Shown piece after piece: positions 1-8,725 of a DNA stretch of 64,000 nucleotides. A program made the translations under genes and the position numbers. This DNA is from Nesterenkonia halophila. GTDB lineage: Bacteria; Actinomycetota; Actinomycetes; Actinomycetales; Micrococcaceae. The DNA lies in NCBI RefSeq assembly GCF_009467795.1, contig NZ_WIAX01000009.1, forward strand, positions 111,762-175,761, written 5' to 3'. Every line of letters starts with the position of its first letter. The first letter of the stretch is position 1. The notes beneath the pieces are model-generated. The model had not been told where the DNA came from and ran no database searches. It saw only the letters and a list, made by a program, of their open reading frames with translations.

Positions 1-147
1 CGACTGGCTCAGGTCGAAATCCTCAGCCAGCTCGGCGACGCCCCATTCGGCGCGCTCCTCATGGAAGGACAGCAGGATCTCCAGCGCGCGATCCACCGTC
101 TGCAGGGCGGGCCGCTGCGGGGGCGAATCGGAGGTCGAGGGCGTCAC
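1..147 (-). CDS. IclR-family transcriptional regulator, N-terminus only
   Basis: The first 49 codons of a leftward gene lie here; the rest is outside the window. A GTG start at 147 opens a short Ser/Pro-rich lead followed by LQTVDRALEILLSFHEE and WGVAELAEDFDLSQS, the typical start of the IclR winged helix-turn-helix, which binds DNA as a dimer. The ligand domain is not visible. It is divergent from the OPT operon, the usual position of an IclR-type local regulator, so control of that peptide operon is the natural inference. A 7-bp-arm palindrome between the two genes is a possible operator. Confidence 0.8.
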   Translation of the reverse strand, partial: MTPSTSDSPPQRPALQTVDRALEILLSFHEERAEWGVAELAEDFDLSQS

Positions 148-197
148 GCGTCAAGTCTAGCCAGTGGACCTCCGGCTGGCCCGGCTGGTGAACACAG

Positions 198-214
198 AAC
201 CCACTATGTGGGTT
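198..214. promoter_or_regulatory. Palindrome between iclR-type gene and OPT operon (candidate operator)
   Basis: AACCCAC-TAT-GTGGGTT is a perfect inverted repeat with 7-base arms and a 3-base centre. It lies 51 bp before the IclR-type start and about 155 bp before the OPT start, in the only intergenic space of this divergent pair. IclR proteins commonly bind short palindromes at such places. I saw no convincing -35/-10 pair nearby. Confidence 0.45.
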
Positions 215-368
215 TTGCTTCCATCAGGCCCGGGCGTCCGCGAATAATCGACATCGTCGTGACCGGGATCACTCCGTCCCGCAGCGGCACGATCGCCCGT
301 TCCTCGCAGTCGCCGAGCCGCCGGAGCACCGTCCGGCGCGGCTCGACCCCAGACCAGGTGGTGGACCC

Positions 369-2036
369 ATGACGCACAGCCCCGCAGAACCAGACGCCGC
401 CCCTCCGGACGAGGTACGGCACCACCCGCGGACTTTCGAACCCCTGACGGTCATCCTGCTCATCGTCCTCAGCGCCGGCGGCGCCATCATCGGCCTGCGG
501 CTGGTCACGACCATCGGGATCTCGGCCAACACCTCGGTGATCGGCGCCCTGGTGGCGATGGTGATCGGCCGCCTGTCGATCCTCGGATTCCACAAGATGC
601 GCAGCGTGCACCGGCAGAACATCACTCAGAGCGCGATCTCGGCCTCGACCTTCGCCGCGGCGAACTCGCTGCTCGCCCCGATCGCCATCCCCTTCGTGAT
701 GGGGCGTTCGGACCTGGTCTGGCCGATGTTCCTCGGCGCCTCGTTCGCCCTGCTCGTCGACGGGTTCATCCTCTACCGCGCCTTCGGCTCCGAGTTCCTG
801 CCCTCGACGGCGGCCTGGCCCCCGGGCGTCGCCGCGGCCGAGACCATCAAGGCCGGCGACGAAGGCGGCAAGCGTGCCTGGGTGCTCGCCGGCGGAGGCG
901 CCGTCGGGTTCGTCGGCTCCTTCTTCGGACTGCCGATGTCGGCGATGGGCGTCGCGTTCCTCGGCAACATCTGGGCCCTGTCGATGTTCGGCCTCGGTCT
1001 GCTCGTCAACCAGCACGTTCCGCAGCTGTGGAATTTCGACCTGGCCGGCGCCTACATCCCGCACGGAGTGATGATCGGCGCCGGTCTGGTCGCCCTGGGC
1101 CAGGCGGTCCGCATCCTCGCGCGCAGCGGAGAGAAGGCGGCCAGCCTCGCATCCGTCGCGGACCAGCCCACGGCACGGCTCGAGGCGGCGACCGACGACG
1201 GCACCGATCCCGCGCTGCGCCCTACGGTCACACCGGACCGGCTGCGGGCGGCGCTGCTCAACGGCTACGTCCTCTACATCGCCGGTGCGATCATCCTCGC
1301 GATCGCCGCCGGGCTCTGGGAGGAGATGCCGCTGGTCGCACTGATCGGTTGGGTCCTCTTCGCCGCCGTCGCCGCCATCGTCCACGAGATCATCGTCGGC
1401 CTCGCGGCCATGCATTCCGGCTGGTTCCCGGCCTTCGCCGTCACACTGATCTTCCTGATCATCGGCATGCTCATCGGGATTCCGATGGTGCCGCTGGCGC
1501 TGTTCGTCGGCTACTGCTCGGCGACCGGCCCGGCCTTCGCCGACATGGGCTATGACCTCAAGGCCGGGTGGATCCTGCGTCGCGGGGAGCGACCCTATAC
1601 CGCCTACGAGCTCGAAGGACGCAAGCAGCAGTTCTACGCCTCGATCGTCGGATTCTTCGTAGCCATCGCGATGGTGGCCCTGCTCTGGGAGTCCTTCCTG
1701 GAGACCGGGCAGATCCCGCCGGTCTCGCAGGTGTTCGCCGACACGATCATGGCCGGCCTGGATGACACCTCGGTCTGGATCAGCCTGGGCATCTGGGCGG
1801 TGCCCGGTGCCCTGATCCAGCTGCTCGGAGGATCCCGGCGGCAGACGGGCGTGCTGCTGGCCACCGGCCTGCTCATCTCCACCCCCTGGGCGGGGTGGCT
1901 GGTGTTCATCGCGATCATCGCGCGCCTGCTCTGGACGCGGTGGCGCGGAGCGCAGGGCGAGAACGAGATCGTCCTGTTCGGCGCCGGCATCATCGCCGGA
2001 GACGCGATCTGGGGCACCGCACAGGTCGTCAAATGA
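369..2036 (+). CDS. OPT-family oligopeptide transporter
   Basis: A 555-residue polytopic membrane protein with at least a dozen hydrophobic segments. It shows OPT hallmarks: a repeated-core start near residue 20 (LTVILLIVLSAGGAIIGLR) and the conserved stretch TAAWPPGVAAAETI near residue 145, followed by SFFGLPMSAMG. Family members import short peptides or metal chelates, probably by proton symport. The following genes encode an M29/NicX-like hydrolase, a proline-iminopeptidase-like hydrolase and a DUF1177 protein, so peptides are the more likely substrate here. The ATG at 369 is the first good start after the divergent regulator. The substrate is inferred. Confidence 0.85.
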   Translation: MTHSPAEPDAAPPDEVRHHPRTFEPLTVILLIVLSAGGAIIGLRLVTTIGISANTSVIGALVAMVIGRLSILGFHKMRSVHRQNITQSAISASTFAAANSLLAPIAIPFVMGRSDLVWPMFLGASFALLVDGFILYRAFGSEFLPSTAAWPPGVAAAETIKAGDEGGKRAWVLAGGGAVGFVGSFFGLPMSAMGVAFLGNIWALSMFGLGLLVNQHVPQLWNFDLAGAYIPHGVMIGAGLVALGQAVRILARSGEKAASLASVADQPTARLEAATDDGTDPALRPTVTPDRLRAALLNGYVLYIAGAIILAIAAGLWEEMPLVALIGWVLFAAVAAIVHEIIVGLAAMHSGWFPAFAVTLIFLIIGMLIGIPMVPLALFVGYCSATGPAFADMGYDLKAGWILRRGERPYTAYELEGRKQQFYASIVGFFVAIAMVALLWESFLETGQIPPVSQVFADTIMAGLDDTSVWISLGIWAVPGALIQLLGGSRRQTGVLLATGLLISTPWAGWLVFIAIIARLLWTRWRGAQGENEIVLFGAGIIAGDAIWGTAQVVK

Positions 2037-2163
2037 CGGCCGGCTCGACGGCGCCCCGCAGTCGAGCGCGACGCCGTCGAGCACCGCGGAAGCCCCGCCT
2101 CTACAGACTCAAACACAGACCCGCGCAGTCCCGCTCCGGGGCTGCCCGTACGAAGGAGAAGAC

Positions 2164-3231
2164 ATGGAAGTCGTCAGTCGGATCGAGAGCAACACGAGCT
2201 ACCTGGACTATGAGGCCACCCTCGGCGCCCGCAAGCTGATCGAGGAGATCATGCTGGTGTCGAAGGGCGAGAACGTCGTCATCACCGCGGACACCGCCAG
2301 CGACATGCGCGTCGTCGACGTCACCGCCGCGGCCGCCTACGCCGTGGGTGCGAACCCCGTGGTGATCCGCTATCCGACCAGCTGGACCAGCGCCGTCGAG
2401 CCCTCGGCCCCGATCGCCGCGGCCATCGCCGAGGCGGACGTGTGGATCGAGTACCAGCTCGGCTATCTCATGCACTCCGAGGCCTTCCGCGTCGCGCTGG
2501 GCAACGGATGCCGCTACATCAACCTCACCGGCATGGACGTGCAGATGCTCGTCGATACTGTCGGTCGCGTGGACTATGCCGAGGTCACCGAGCTCGGCCG
2601 GGCGCTGGTGCGGCTGCTCGAGGAGGCCTCGGAGATCCGCATCACCAGCCCGGCCGGCACCGACATCACCGCGACCATCGGGGACCGTCCCATCAACCTC
2701 CGCGGCCTCCCGGCCACCGAGCCCGGCCAGTCGGTCATGCTCTCCGGGCAGATCTCATTCAACCCCTACGAGGACACGCAGAACGGCGTCGTCGTCTTCG
2801 ACGGCGGCGCCTGGCCGCCCAACGAGCTCGGCCTGCTCAGCTCGCAGATCCGCTGCGAGGTCTCGAACGGCGTGATCACTGAGATCACCGGTCCGGGCAC
2901 GGAGGCCGCCACCTACGCGAACTGGCTGTCCTCCTTCGATGACCCGAACATGCACCGCATCGCTCACTGGAGCCTCGGCTTCAACCCCGGCGTGCCCCAG
3001 CTGACCGGCCGCATCGTCGAGGACGAGCGGGTCTTCGGCACCGTCGAGTTCGGCATGGGCACCAAGGGCAGCTGGATCGGCGGCGACCACTGGGCCGCCG
3101 CCGCCCATACCGACGCAAGTATGAATCTGCCTTCCATCCACCTGGACGGCACACCGATCGAGGTCGACGGTCGCTACGTGCACCCGGAGATCGTCGAGAT
3201 CTGCCGCCGCATGGGCATCGAGGGGTACTGA
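2164..3231 (+). CDS. M29/NicX-like aminopeptidase-family metallohydrolase
   Basis: A 355-residue cytoplasmic protein without signal peptide, preceded by a good ribosome site (GAAGGAGAAG). Overall pattern and length match the family joining M29 aminopeptidases (AmpS/PepS type) with 2,5-dihydroxypyridine dioxygenase NicX. The C-terminal part, VEFGMGTKGSWIGGDHW then HTDASMNLPSIHLDG (about residues 295-335), holds the Gly/His/Asp-rich metal-site region. Its neighbours (OPT importer, S33 hydrolase, DUF1177) favour a peptidase over a ring-cleaving dioxygenase. Its stop overlaps the next start (TGATG), so translation is probably coupled. The exact substrate cannot be read from sequence. Confidence 0.7.
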   Translation: MEVVSRIESNTSYLDYEATLGARKLIEEIMLVSKGENVVITADTASDMRVVDVTAAAAYAVGANPVVIRYPTSWTSAVEPSAPIAAAIAEADVWIEYQLGYLMHSEAFRVALGNGCRYINLTGMDVQMLVDTVGRVDYAEVTELGRALVRLLEEASEIRITSPAGTDITATIGDRPINLRGLPATEPGQSVMLSGQISFNPYEDTQNGVVVFDGGAWPPNELGLLSSQIRCEVSNGVITEITGPGTEAATYANWLSSFDDPNMHRIAHWSLGFNPGVPQLTGRIVEDERVFGTVEFGMGTKGSWIGGDHWAAAAHTDASMNLPSIHLDGTPIEVDGRYVHPEIVEICRRMGIEGY

Positions 3232-4538
3232 TGATGAACTCGACCGCCCGTTCCCTGCCGCCCCGGCGGCTCGACGGCCTCGAGATCACCGAACACTTCC
3301 TCGAGGTCCCGCTCGACCATGCGCATCCGGCGGAGACGATCACTATCTTTGCCCGCGAGCTGGTGACCGCGGAACACGCCCACGATGAACTGCCGTACCT
3401 GCTCTGGTTCCAGGGCGGACCGGGGAACCGGGCGGATCGGCCGACGGGCGTCTCCGGCTGGCTCGAACGGGCCCTGGAGGACTACCGGGTCATCCTGCTG
3501 GACCAGCGGGGGACAGGCTTGTCCACGCCGCTGAGCCGCGAGTCGATCCCGCCGGGACTCTCCGCCGAGGAGCTCGCCGACCACGCCGCGCAGTTCCGGG
3601 CCGATGAGATCATCGCCGACGCCGAGGCGCTGCGGCGCCATCTCCGAATCGACTCCTGGTCGTTGCTGGGACAGAGCTACGGCGGGTTCCTCGCGGTCAG
3701 CTACCTCTCCCGCCACCCGGAGTCGCTGCAGGGGGTGATGATCACCGCCGGACTGCCGACGCTGAGCGGGGATCCCGACGAGGTGTATCGGCGCACCTTC
3801 CCGGCGGCCGCCGCGCGCAGCGACGAGTTCTTCGCGACCTTCCCCGGCACCGCCGAACGCATCTGGGAGATCGTCGAGCACCTGGACGCCGTCGACGAGT
3901 TTCTCCCCGACGGCGAGCTGCTGACCGTCGAGCGCCTCCAGACGCTGGGGATCCAATTGGGCACCGACACGGGCTTCCGCACGCTGAACTACCAGCTCGA
4001 GACGGCGTTCATCGACACCCCTGATGGGCGGCGCCTCAGGGACGTCTTCCTCCGGGAGGTCCAGGACGCGGTGTCCTTCGCCAAACGGCCGCTCTACGCC
4101 CTGCTGCACGAGTCGATCTACTCGCGGGGGAGGCCCACGCGATTCTCCGCCGAGCGGGTGCGGGCCGAGTTCCCCGAGTTCGATCCTCACCGTCGTCGGG
4201 CCGACGGGCCGTTTCGCTTCACCGGCGAGATGATCTTCCCCTGGCAGTTCGACCAGGATCCGGCGCTGGTGCCCTTCGCCGGCGCGGCCGCGGCGCTGGC
4301 CGAGCGCGAGGGGCTGGCCGATCCGTTCGACGACCAGGCGTTGCGGGAGAACGCGGTGCCGGTGGCGGCGGCGGTCTTCGCCGACGACATGTTCGTCCCG
4401 CAGGAGACCTCGCTCGCCACGGCCGAGATGATCGGCGGTCTCGACGTCCAGCTCAGCGACGAATACCACCACGATGGGATCCGCCGGGACGGCTACGCGA
4501 TCGTCTCGCGGCTGCTCGCCTCAGTCCGCGACCGGTGA
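3231..4538 (+). CDS. S33-family alpha/beta hydrolase (proline iminopeptidase-like)
   Basis: 435 residues with the alpha/beta-hydrolase layout of long proline iminopeptidases. The oxyanion-hole loop QGGPG is near residue 61, DQRGTGLS near 91, the nucleophile elbow GQSYGG has Ser at about 149, and a candidate acid and base lie late in the chain (FADDMFVP; EYHHDG). The family removes N-terminal proline or similar residues from peptides in the cytoplasm. It overlaps the M29-like gene and sits in the OPT operon, which suits breakdown of imported, possibly proline-containing, peptides. Two ATG codons lie at 3231 and 3234. Confidence 0.82.
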   Translation: MMNSTARSLPPRRLDGLEITEHFLEVPLDHAHPAETITIFARELVTAEHAHDELPYLLWFQGGPGNRADRPTGVSGWLERALEDYRVILLDQRGTGLSTPLSRESIPPGLSAEELADHAAQFRADEIIADAEALRRHLRIDSWSLLGQSYGGFLAVSYLSRHPESLQGVMITAGLPTLSGDPDEVYRRTFPAAAARSDEFFATFPGTAERIWEIVEHLDAVDEFLPDGELLTVERLQTLGIQLGTDTGFRTLNYQLETAFIDTPDGRRLRDVFLREVQDAVSFAKRPLYALLHESIYSRGRPTRFSAERVRAEFPEFDPHRRRADGPFRFTGEMIFPWQFDQDPALVPFAGAAAALAEREGLADPFDDQALRENAVPVAAAVFADDMFVPQETSLATAEMIGGLDVQLSDEYHHDGIRRDGYAIVSRLLASVRDR

Positions 4539-4614
4539 GGTCCCGCCGCGGCCCGCTGGGGCGGGTACATCGCGGCCCATCGGGTCGCGGCACGATCTGC
4601 GAAGGAGAGAACCC

Positions 4615-5544
4615 ATGCTCAGAGAGGTCATGGACAGTCTGGACCTGCTCGATGCGCCGACGGCGGACGGGGAACGCGTGGCTGCTGCGCTGCGCGCAGC
4701 CGGCGCAGAGGATGTCGAGGTCACCCCGGTCGCCACGGAGCGCGGATCCACCGACTTCCTCCGGCTCCTGATCCCCGGGACCGACGGCGCCGACGGGGGA
4801 GGGGAGGCGCCGACGCTGGGCATCATCGGCCGGCTGGGCGGCATCGGCGCCCGGCCGAGCCGCGTCGGCTTCGTCTCCGACGGCGACGGAGCCGCCGCCG
4901 CAGTGGCTTGCGCGCTCAAGCTTTCCCGAATGCGGGCCCGCGGGGACCGGCTCGCCGGCGACGTCGTCCTCGCCACGCATATCTGCCCGGACGCCCCGAC
5001 GCTGCCCCACCGCCCCGTGGAGTTCATGGACTCCCCGGTGGACATCAGCACGATGAACAGGCACGAAGTGTGTGAGGAGATGGACGCGATCCTCTCGATC
5101 GACACGACCAAGGGGAACCGTCTGGTGAACTCCTCCGGGGTCTCCCTCACTCCGGCGGTGTTGGACGGGTATGTTCTCAAGGTGCCGGAGGACCTCCTCG
5201 ACGTCCTGGAGAGCACGACCGGACGTCCGGCGGTGACCTTGCCCATCACCACACAGGACATCACGCCCTACGGCAACGGGCTGTCCCACATCAACAGCAT
5301 CATGCAGCCGGCCACCGAGGCCCGGGTCCCGGTGGTGGGCGTCGCGATCACGGCGGAGACGACGGTACCTGGGAGCGCGACCGGTGCCAGCCACGAGGGC
5401 GATATCGCGTCAGCTGCTCGATTCTGTCTCGAAGCCGCTCAGAGGTTCGGCCGAGGGACGGCGGACTTCGTCGATCCGGAGGAGGTCGCCACGCTGCATC
5501 GTCTGTACGGGTCGCTCCGGCACCTCTCCCAGCAGGGCGCCTGA
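4615..5544 (+). CDS. DUF1177 family protein
   Basis: 309 residues. The ATG at 4615 is chosen because GAAGGAGAG precedes it by the right distance; an upstream in-frame extension overlapping the S33 gene is not credible. The sequence is cytoplasmic, with conserved acidic/His patches such as THICPDAPTLPHRPVEFMDSP and SIDTTKGNR, matching DUF1177, whose biochemical activity is unknown to me. DUF1177 genes are often found next to OPT transporters and peptidases, as here, so a role in processing an imported peptide or its product is reasonable inference. Acidic/His residues suggest a metal site, but none is demonstrated. Confidence 0.75.
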   Translation: MLREVMDSLDLLDAPTADGERVAAALRAAGAEDVEVTPVATERGSTDFLRLLIPGTDGADGGGEAPTLGIIGRLGGIGARPSRVGFVSDGDGAAAAVACALKLSRMRARGDRLAGDVVLATHICPDAPTLPHRPVEFMDSPVDISTMNRHEVCEEMDAILSIDTTKGNRLVNSSGVSLTPAVLDGYVLKVPEDLLDVLESTTGRPAVTLPITTQDITPYGNGLSHINSIMQPATEARVPVVGVAITAETTVPGSATGASHEGDIASAARFCLEAAQRFGRGTADFVDPEEVATLHRLYGSLRHLSQQGA

Positions 5545-5615
5545 GCAGACGCAGGGAGGTGGAGGCCCGGTGCTCGCCGCCGACCTCCGCCTCACCACGT
5601 GGCCGCCTCACTACC

Positions 5616-6461
5616 TCACCGTTTCGTCCACTCACCGCATCCGTTCGTCTCGAACGCCACGTCAGTCTCGGCGATCGTCACCAGAGCCTGGCCCTCGGAG
5701 ACGTTGTTGTTCGTGATGATGTCGTCGAGGTCTCCGCCCGTGCCGGAGAGCCGCGCCCAGTAGCAGTTGATGCCGGTGACCTCGGTGCTGTACGTGCCAG
5801 CATCGATGTCCTCGCCGACGATGTACACGCCCGTCCCCGGGATCGTGTTCTCCTCGACCTCGGTCTCCTGCGTCGAGATCTCCTCCTCGCGGGTGTCCAG
5901 GTCCTCCTCCCGGGTATCGAGGTCGGAGCTGCGGGAGTCGAGGTCAGAGGTACGGGTGCCGAGCTCCTCTTCGCGAGTGTCCAGCTCCGAGTCACGCTCG
6001 TCGGCAGCCTGCCGCTGCTCTTCGAGATCAGCCGGCGGGACCTCGACCTCTTCAGTCTCGGTCTCGGTGATCGTCTCGGTCTCGGTGACGATCTCAGGCT
6101 CGGGATCCGCGGAGGCCGCGCCGCCCAGCGTCGTGCCCACGATGAAGGCCACGACCACGCCGACGACCCACGGCCATCGACGGCGCTTCTTCGGCTCCGG
6201 CGCCGCGCCGGGCGGCGGCTGCGGCGGCATGGGCGGCGGCGGTCCCATCGGAGCGGGCGGGCCGGGAGGCCCGGGAGGCGGTCCGGCGGGTCCGCCCGGC
6301 CCAGGAGGCGGAGGCATCTGCGCGGGCGGGCCGGGCGGCTGTCCAGGGGCTGGCGGTCCGTCGGCCGGTGGAGGCCCGGAAGGCTGCCCAGGTCCCGCGC
6401 CGTCGTCAGGCGGGGGAGACTGCGGCGGGATCGGGCGGGTCGGCTCGTCGTCGTGGGACAT
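5616..6461 (-). CDS. Proline-rich membrane-anchored protein with coiled coil and C-terminal Cys domain
   Basis: 281 residues in four parts: a Pro/Gly-rich cytoplasmic arm (1-90), a KKRRR stop followed by one membrane helix (about 96-116), a highly charged heptad region (about 145-204) built from repeated DTREEELD/TSDLDSR units, and an extracytoplasmic domain (about 207-281). The last part (GVYIVGEDIDAGTYST, CYWARLSGTGGDLDD, FETNGCGEW) is common in secreted or anchored actinobacterial proteins, and its two cysteines may pair. A coiled-coil stalk presenting a small surface domain is the likely architecture. Function is unknown. GAGGAGCCTCAG precedes the ATG. Confidence 0.75.
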   Translation of the reverse strand: MSHDDEPTRPIPPQSPPPDDGAGPGQPSGPPPADGPPAPGQPPGPPAQMPPPPGPGGPAGPPPGPPGPPAPMGPPPPMPPQPPPGAAPEPKKRRRWPWVVGVVVAFIVGTTLGGAASADPEPEIVTETETITETETEEVEVPPADLEEQRQAADERDSELDTREEELGTRTSDLDSRSSDLDTREEDLDTREEEISTQETEVEENTIPGTGVYIVGEDIDAGTYSTEVTGINCYWARLSGTGGDLDDIITNNNVSEGQALVTIAETDVAFETNGCGEWTKR

Positions 6462-6600
6462 CTGAGGCTCCTCATCCAGGTGCGCGTGGTGATCTGCGGC
6501 GACTCATCGGCACTTTCGACCGGCGGGTGCGAAGCGCCGGTCGGTGGCCGATGAGTCGTGTACGTCACACTACGGGCAGGTTCTGACATCGACGCCTGCA

Positions 6601-6619
6601 GCATGCGCCCCGCGCATGC
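6601..6619. repeat. Short inverted repeat in divergent intergenic region
   Basis: GCATGCG-CCCCG-CGCATGC: perfect 7-base arms and a 5-base centre. It lies about 55 bp upstream of the candidate -35 box of the ABC importer, so an activator site or a transcript hairpin are both possible. No T tract follows, so it is not a standard terminator. Confidence 0.4.
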
Positions 6620-6672
6620 AGTGAGTGATCCGGCGGGCGTCGGAGGTGCCGCACGCCCGTCACAGGTTCGCC

Positions 6673-6702
6673 TTGACGCGGCACTCATGGACGGTCTAGC
6701 GT
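6673..6702 (+). promoter_or_regulatory. Candidate promoter of the ABC importer operon
   Basis: TTGACG (6673-6678) and TAGCGT (6697-6702) are separated by 18 bp, a fair sigma-A-type match. The predicted start near 6709 would give a leader of about 66 nt before the permease ATG. Confidence 0.45.
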
Positions 6703-6774
6703 GATGTGAATCACGATGGAAAGCGCATTCTGAACGGTGCGGGGTTACGCACTGATGGCGAGGAGAGGCAAGGC

Positions 6775-7614
6775 ATGACGACAGAGGCTCCTGAACGACG
6801 AGGGGCGCGCACTGAATCGCCTGCCAAGTTCCGGGGAAATCCCTGGTCAGGACGGGTGTCAGCAATCGCTTACCCGGCTGTGTTCCTGCTTTTGGTCGTG
6901 CTGCTCTGGTGGGGTGCCACCTCGACGGGGATGGCGCCTCCGTATATCCTTCCGTCCCCCGAGGACACTTGGGCAGCGCTATCCGAGAATGGTGCGTACC
7001 TGGCGCTCCACACCTGGGTGACGGCAGTCGAGACCATCATCGGCTTCCTCATCGCCGCCGTCGTGGGCGTCGGCATGGCGGTGATCATGGTCTACTCGCG
7101 GACGCTCGAGCGGACGTTCTATCCGATCATCCTCTTCGCCCAGGTCATCCCCAAGATCGCCATCGCCCCGCTGTTCATCGTCTGGCTGGGCTTCGGGCCC
7201 GAGCCGAAGGTCCTCGTCGCCGTGCTGATGGCGTTCTTCCCGATCGTCATCGCCGGCATCAGCGGGCTCCGGTCCGTGGACCCGGAGGCTCTCGAGCTTG
7301 CCTCCATCATGGGCGGCTCGCGGTGGAAGACCTTCATCAAGATCCGCTTCCCCGCGGCGCTGCCGGAGCTGCTCTCCGGTCTGAAGGTCGCTGCGACGTT
7401 GGCGGTGACCGGCGCCGTCGTCGGCGAATTCGTCGGTGCGAACGAGGGCCTCGGCTACGTGATCCTCCAAGCCAACGGCAATCTCGACACCGCGATGCTC
7501 TTCGCCGCGCTCATCATCATGTCCGCCTTGGGTGTACTGCTGTTCCTCATCCTCGAGGTTATCGAGCGGATATCCATCCCGTGGCACGCCTCCCACCGCA
7601 ACAAGGACGCCTGA
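6775..7614 (+). CDS. ABC importer permease (SsuC/TauC/ThiX type)
   Basis: 279 residues, about six membrane helices, with the EAA-type loop ELASIMGGSRWKTFIKIRFPAALPE coupling it to the ATPase. Length and pattern match the BPD_transp_1 permeases of nitrate/sulfonate/taurine and pyrimidine-precursor importers. The ATG at 6775 follows GAGGAGAGGCAAGGC; a longer in-frame ATG at 6706 has no ribosome site. First gene of permease-binding protein-ATPase. The substrate (sulfonate, thiamine precursor or other small molecule) is not determined; no sulfonatase or thiamine gene adjoins it. Confidence 0.88.
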   Translation: MTTEAPERRGARTESPAKFRGNPWSGRVSAIAYPAVFLLLVVLLWWGATSTGMAPPYILPSPEDTWAALSENGAYLALHTWVTAVETIIGFLIAAVVGVGMAVIMVYSRTLERTFYPIILFAQVIPKIAIAPLFIVWLGFGPEPKVLVAVLMAFFPIVIAGISGLRSVDPEALELASIMGGSRWKTFIKIRFPAALPELLSGLKVAATLAVTGAVVGEFVGANEGLGYVILQANGNLDTAMLFAALIIMSALGVLLFLILEVIERISIPWHASHRNKDA

Positions 7615-7675
7615 GCAGAGACGCTCCGCGACGTCCCGCCGGGCACCGCCGGCGAACGATCAGAAAGGGATCTCC

Positions 7676-8725
7676 ATGACCCGCATGACCCGCGAGAACT
7701 CGACGACGAATCAGTCGCGCATCTTGTCGCTGACGGCGATGCTGGGTGCCGGAGCGCTGGCCCTGACCGCCTGCGGCGGCGACGGCGGCTCCAGCGGCGA
7801 CGGCGATCTGGACGAAGTCAGCCTCATGCTGAACTGGTATCCCTATGGGGAGCACGCGCCGTTCTACTACGGCGTCGAAGAGGGCATCTTCGAGGACCAC
7901 GGGATCGATCTCGAAATCCAGTCCGGACAGGGGTCGACCCGGACGGTGCAGGCGATCGGCTCCGGAGAGGCCGACTTCGGCTGGGCGGATACGGCGCCGC
8001 TGATGTCCAACATCGACCAGGGTGTCTCCGTGAAGAGCGTCGGAGTGTTCCTGCAGACGACGCCGTCGGCCGTCCAGTTCTTCTCCGACTCCGGCATCGA
8101 GGAGCCTGCCGACCTCGAGGGCAAGACCATCGCCGTCTCGGCCGGCGACGCGCCGACGTCGACCTTCCCACAGTTCCTGGAAGAGGCCGGCGTCGACGCC
8201 GACGCAGTGGACCAGCAGAACCTCGACCCGGCCGGCAAGGTCTCCTCGGTGATCTCCGGTCAGGTCGACGGACTCATCGGCTTCGCCCACGATCAGGGGC
8301 CGCAGATCGAGGACGAGAGCGGCGACGAGGTCTCTTACATCCGTTACAGCGACGTGGGACTGAACTTCTATTCGAACGGTCTGGTCGCCAGCCAGGGCAC
8401 CATCGACGACGATTCCGACCTCGTCGAGCGTATGGTCGCCGCGACGTCCGAGGCTTTCGACGCCGCCGTCGAAGAACCCGACGCCGCCGCCGGGGCTATG
8501 GAAGGTAAGGACCCGCAGCTGCCCGCCCAGAGTGTCGTCGTCGATCAGTGGAAGCAGACCAGCGAGATCCTGACCACGGAGAACTCTGAGGGCGAAGCTC
8601 CCGGGTGGAACGCCGCGGAGGACTGGGAGAACACCATCTCGGTGATGTCTGAGGCCGAGCTGATCGACGAAGAGAATCCGGTCGAGACCTACTACGACGA
8701 CTCCTTCGCGCCGGAGGGAGAATGA
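7676..8725 (+). CDS. ABC importer substrate-binding lipoprotein (NMT1/SsuA-like)
   Basis: 349 residues with a lipoprotein signal: hydrophobic run ending in LTAC, with the lipidated Cys at about 33, then an acidic Gly/Ser linker. The mature part begins LMLNWYPYGEHAPFYYGVEEGIF, characteristic of NMT1/THI5-like and SsuA-like solute receptors. It is presumably anchored outside the membrane and delivers ligand to the preceding permease. The ATG at 7676 follows AGAAAGGGA. Its last bases overlap the ATPase start (ATGATGA). The motif leans towards pyrimidine/sulfonate-type ligands, but specificity is unproven. Confidence 0.88.
   Translation: MTRMTRENSTTNQSRILSLTAMLGAGALALTACGGDGGSSGDGDLDEVSLMLNWYPYGEHAPFYYGVEEGIFEDHGIDLEIQSGQGSTRTVQAIGSGEADFGWADTAPLMSNIDQGVSVKSVGVFLQTTPSAVQFFSDSGIEEPADLEGKTIAVSAGDAPTSTFPQFLEEAGVDADAVDQQNLDPAGKVSSVISGQVDGLIGFAHDQGPQIEDESGDEVSYIRYSDVGLNFYSNGLVASQGTIDDDSDLVERMVAATSEAFDAAVEEPDAAAGAMEGKDPQLPAQSVVVDQWKQTSEILTTENSEGEAPGWNAAEDWENTISVMSEAELIDEENPVETYYDDSFAPEGE

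Larger units (their letters stand above)
6462..6774. other. 313-bp divergent intergenic region
   Basis: This space separates the leftward proline-rich protein gene from the rightward ABC importer. It holds a 7-bp-arm hairpin at 6601-6619, a candidate importer promoter at 6673-6702 and, just after it, GTGAATCAC (about 6705-6713), a short imperfect palindrome that could be an operator. I saw no small gene or thiamine-type riboswitch here. Confidence 0.5.

Noticed and set aside
61..372. Small rightward frame before the OPT gene
   Set aside because: It overlaps the IclR-type N-terminus antisense and the intergenic palindrome, is Arg/Gly/Ser-rich and has no ribosome site.
204..2084. Leftward frame of 626 codons opposite the OPT transporter
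   Set aside because: The plus strand codes for an evident polytopic transporter; the antisense product is hydrophilic Arg/Asp/Gln-rich and has no motif.
6462..6774. Thiamine (TPP) riboswitch before the NMT1-type ABC importer
   Set aside because: The conserved CUGAGA and CCUGAU-type elements were not seen in the 313-bp region.
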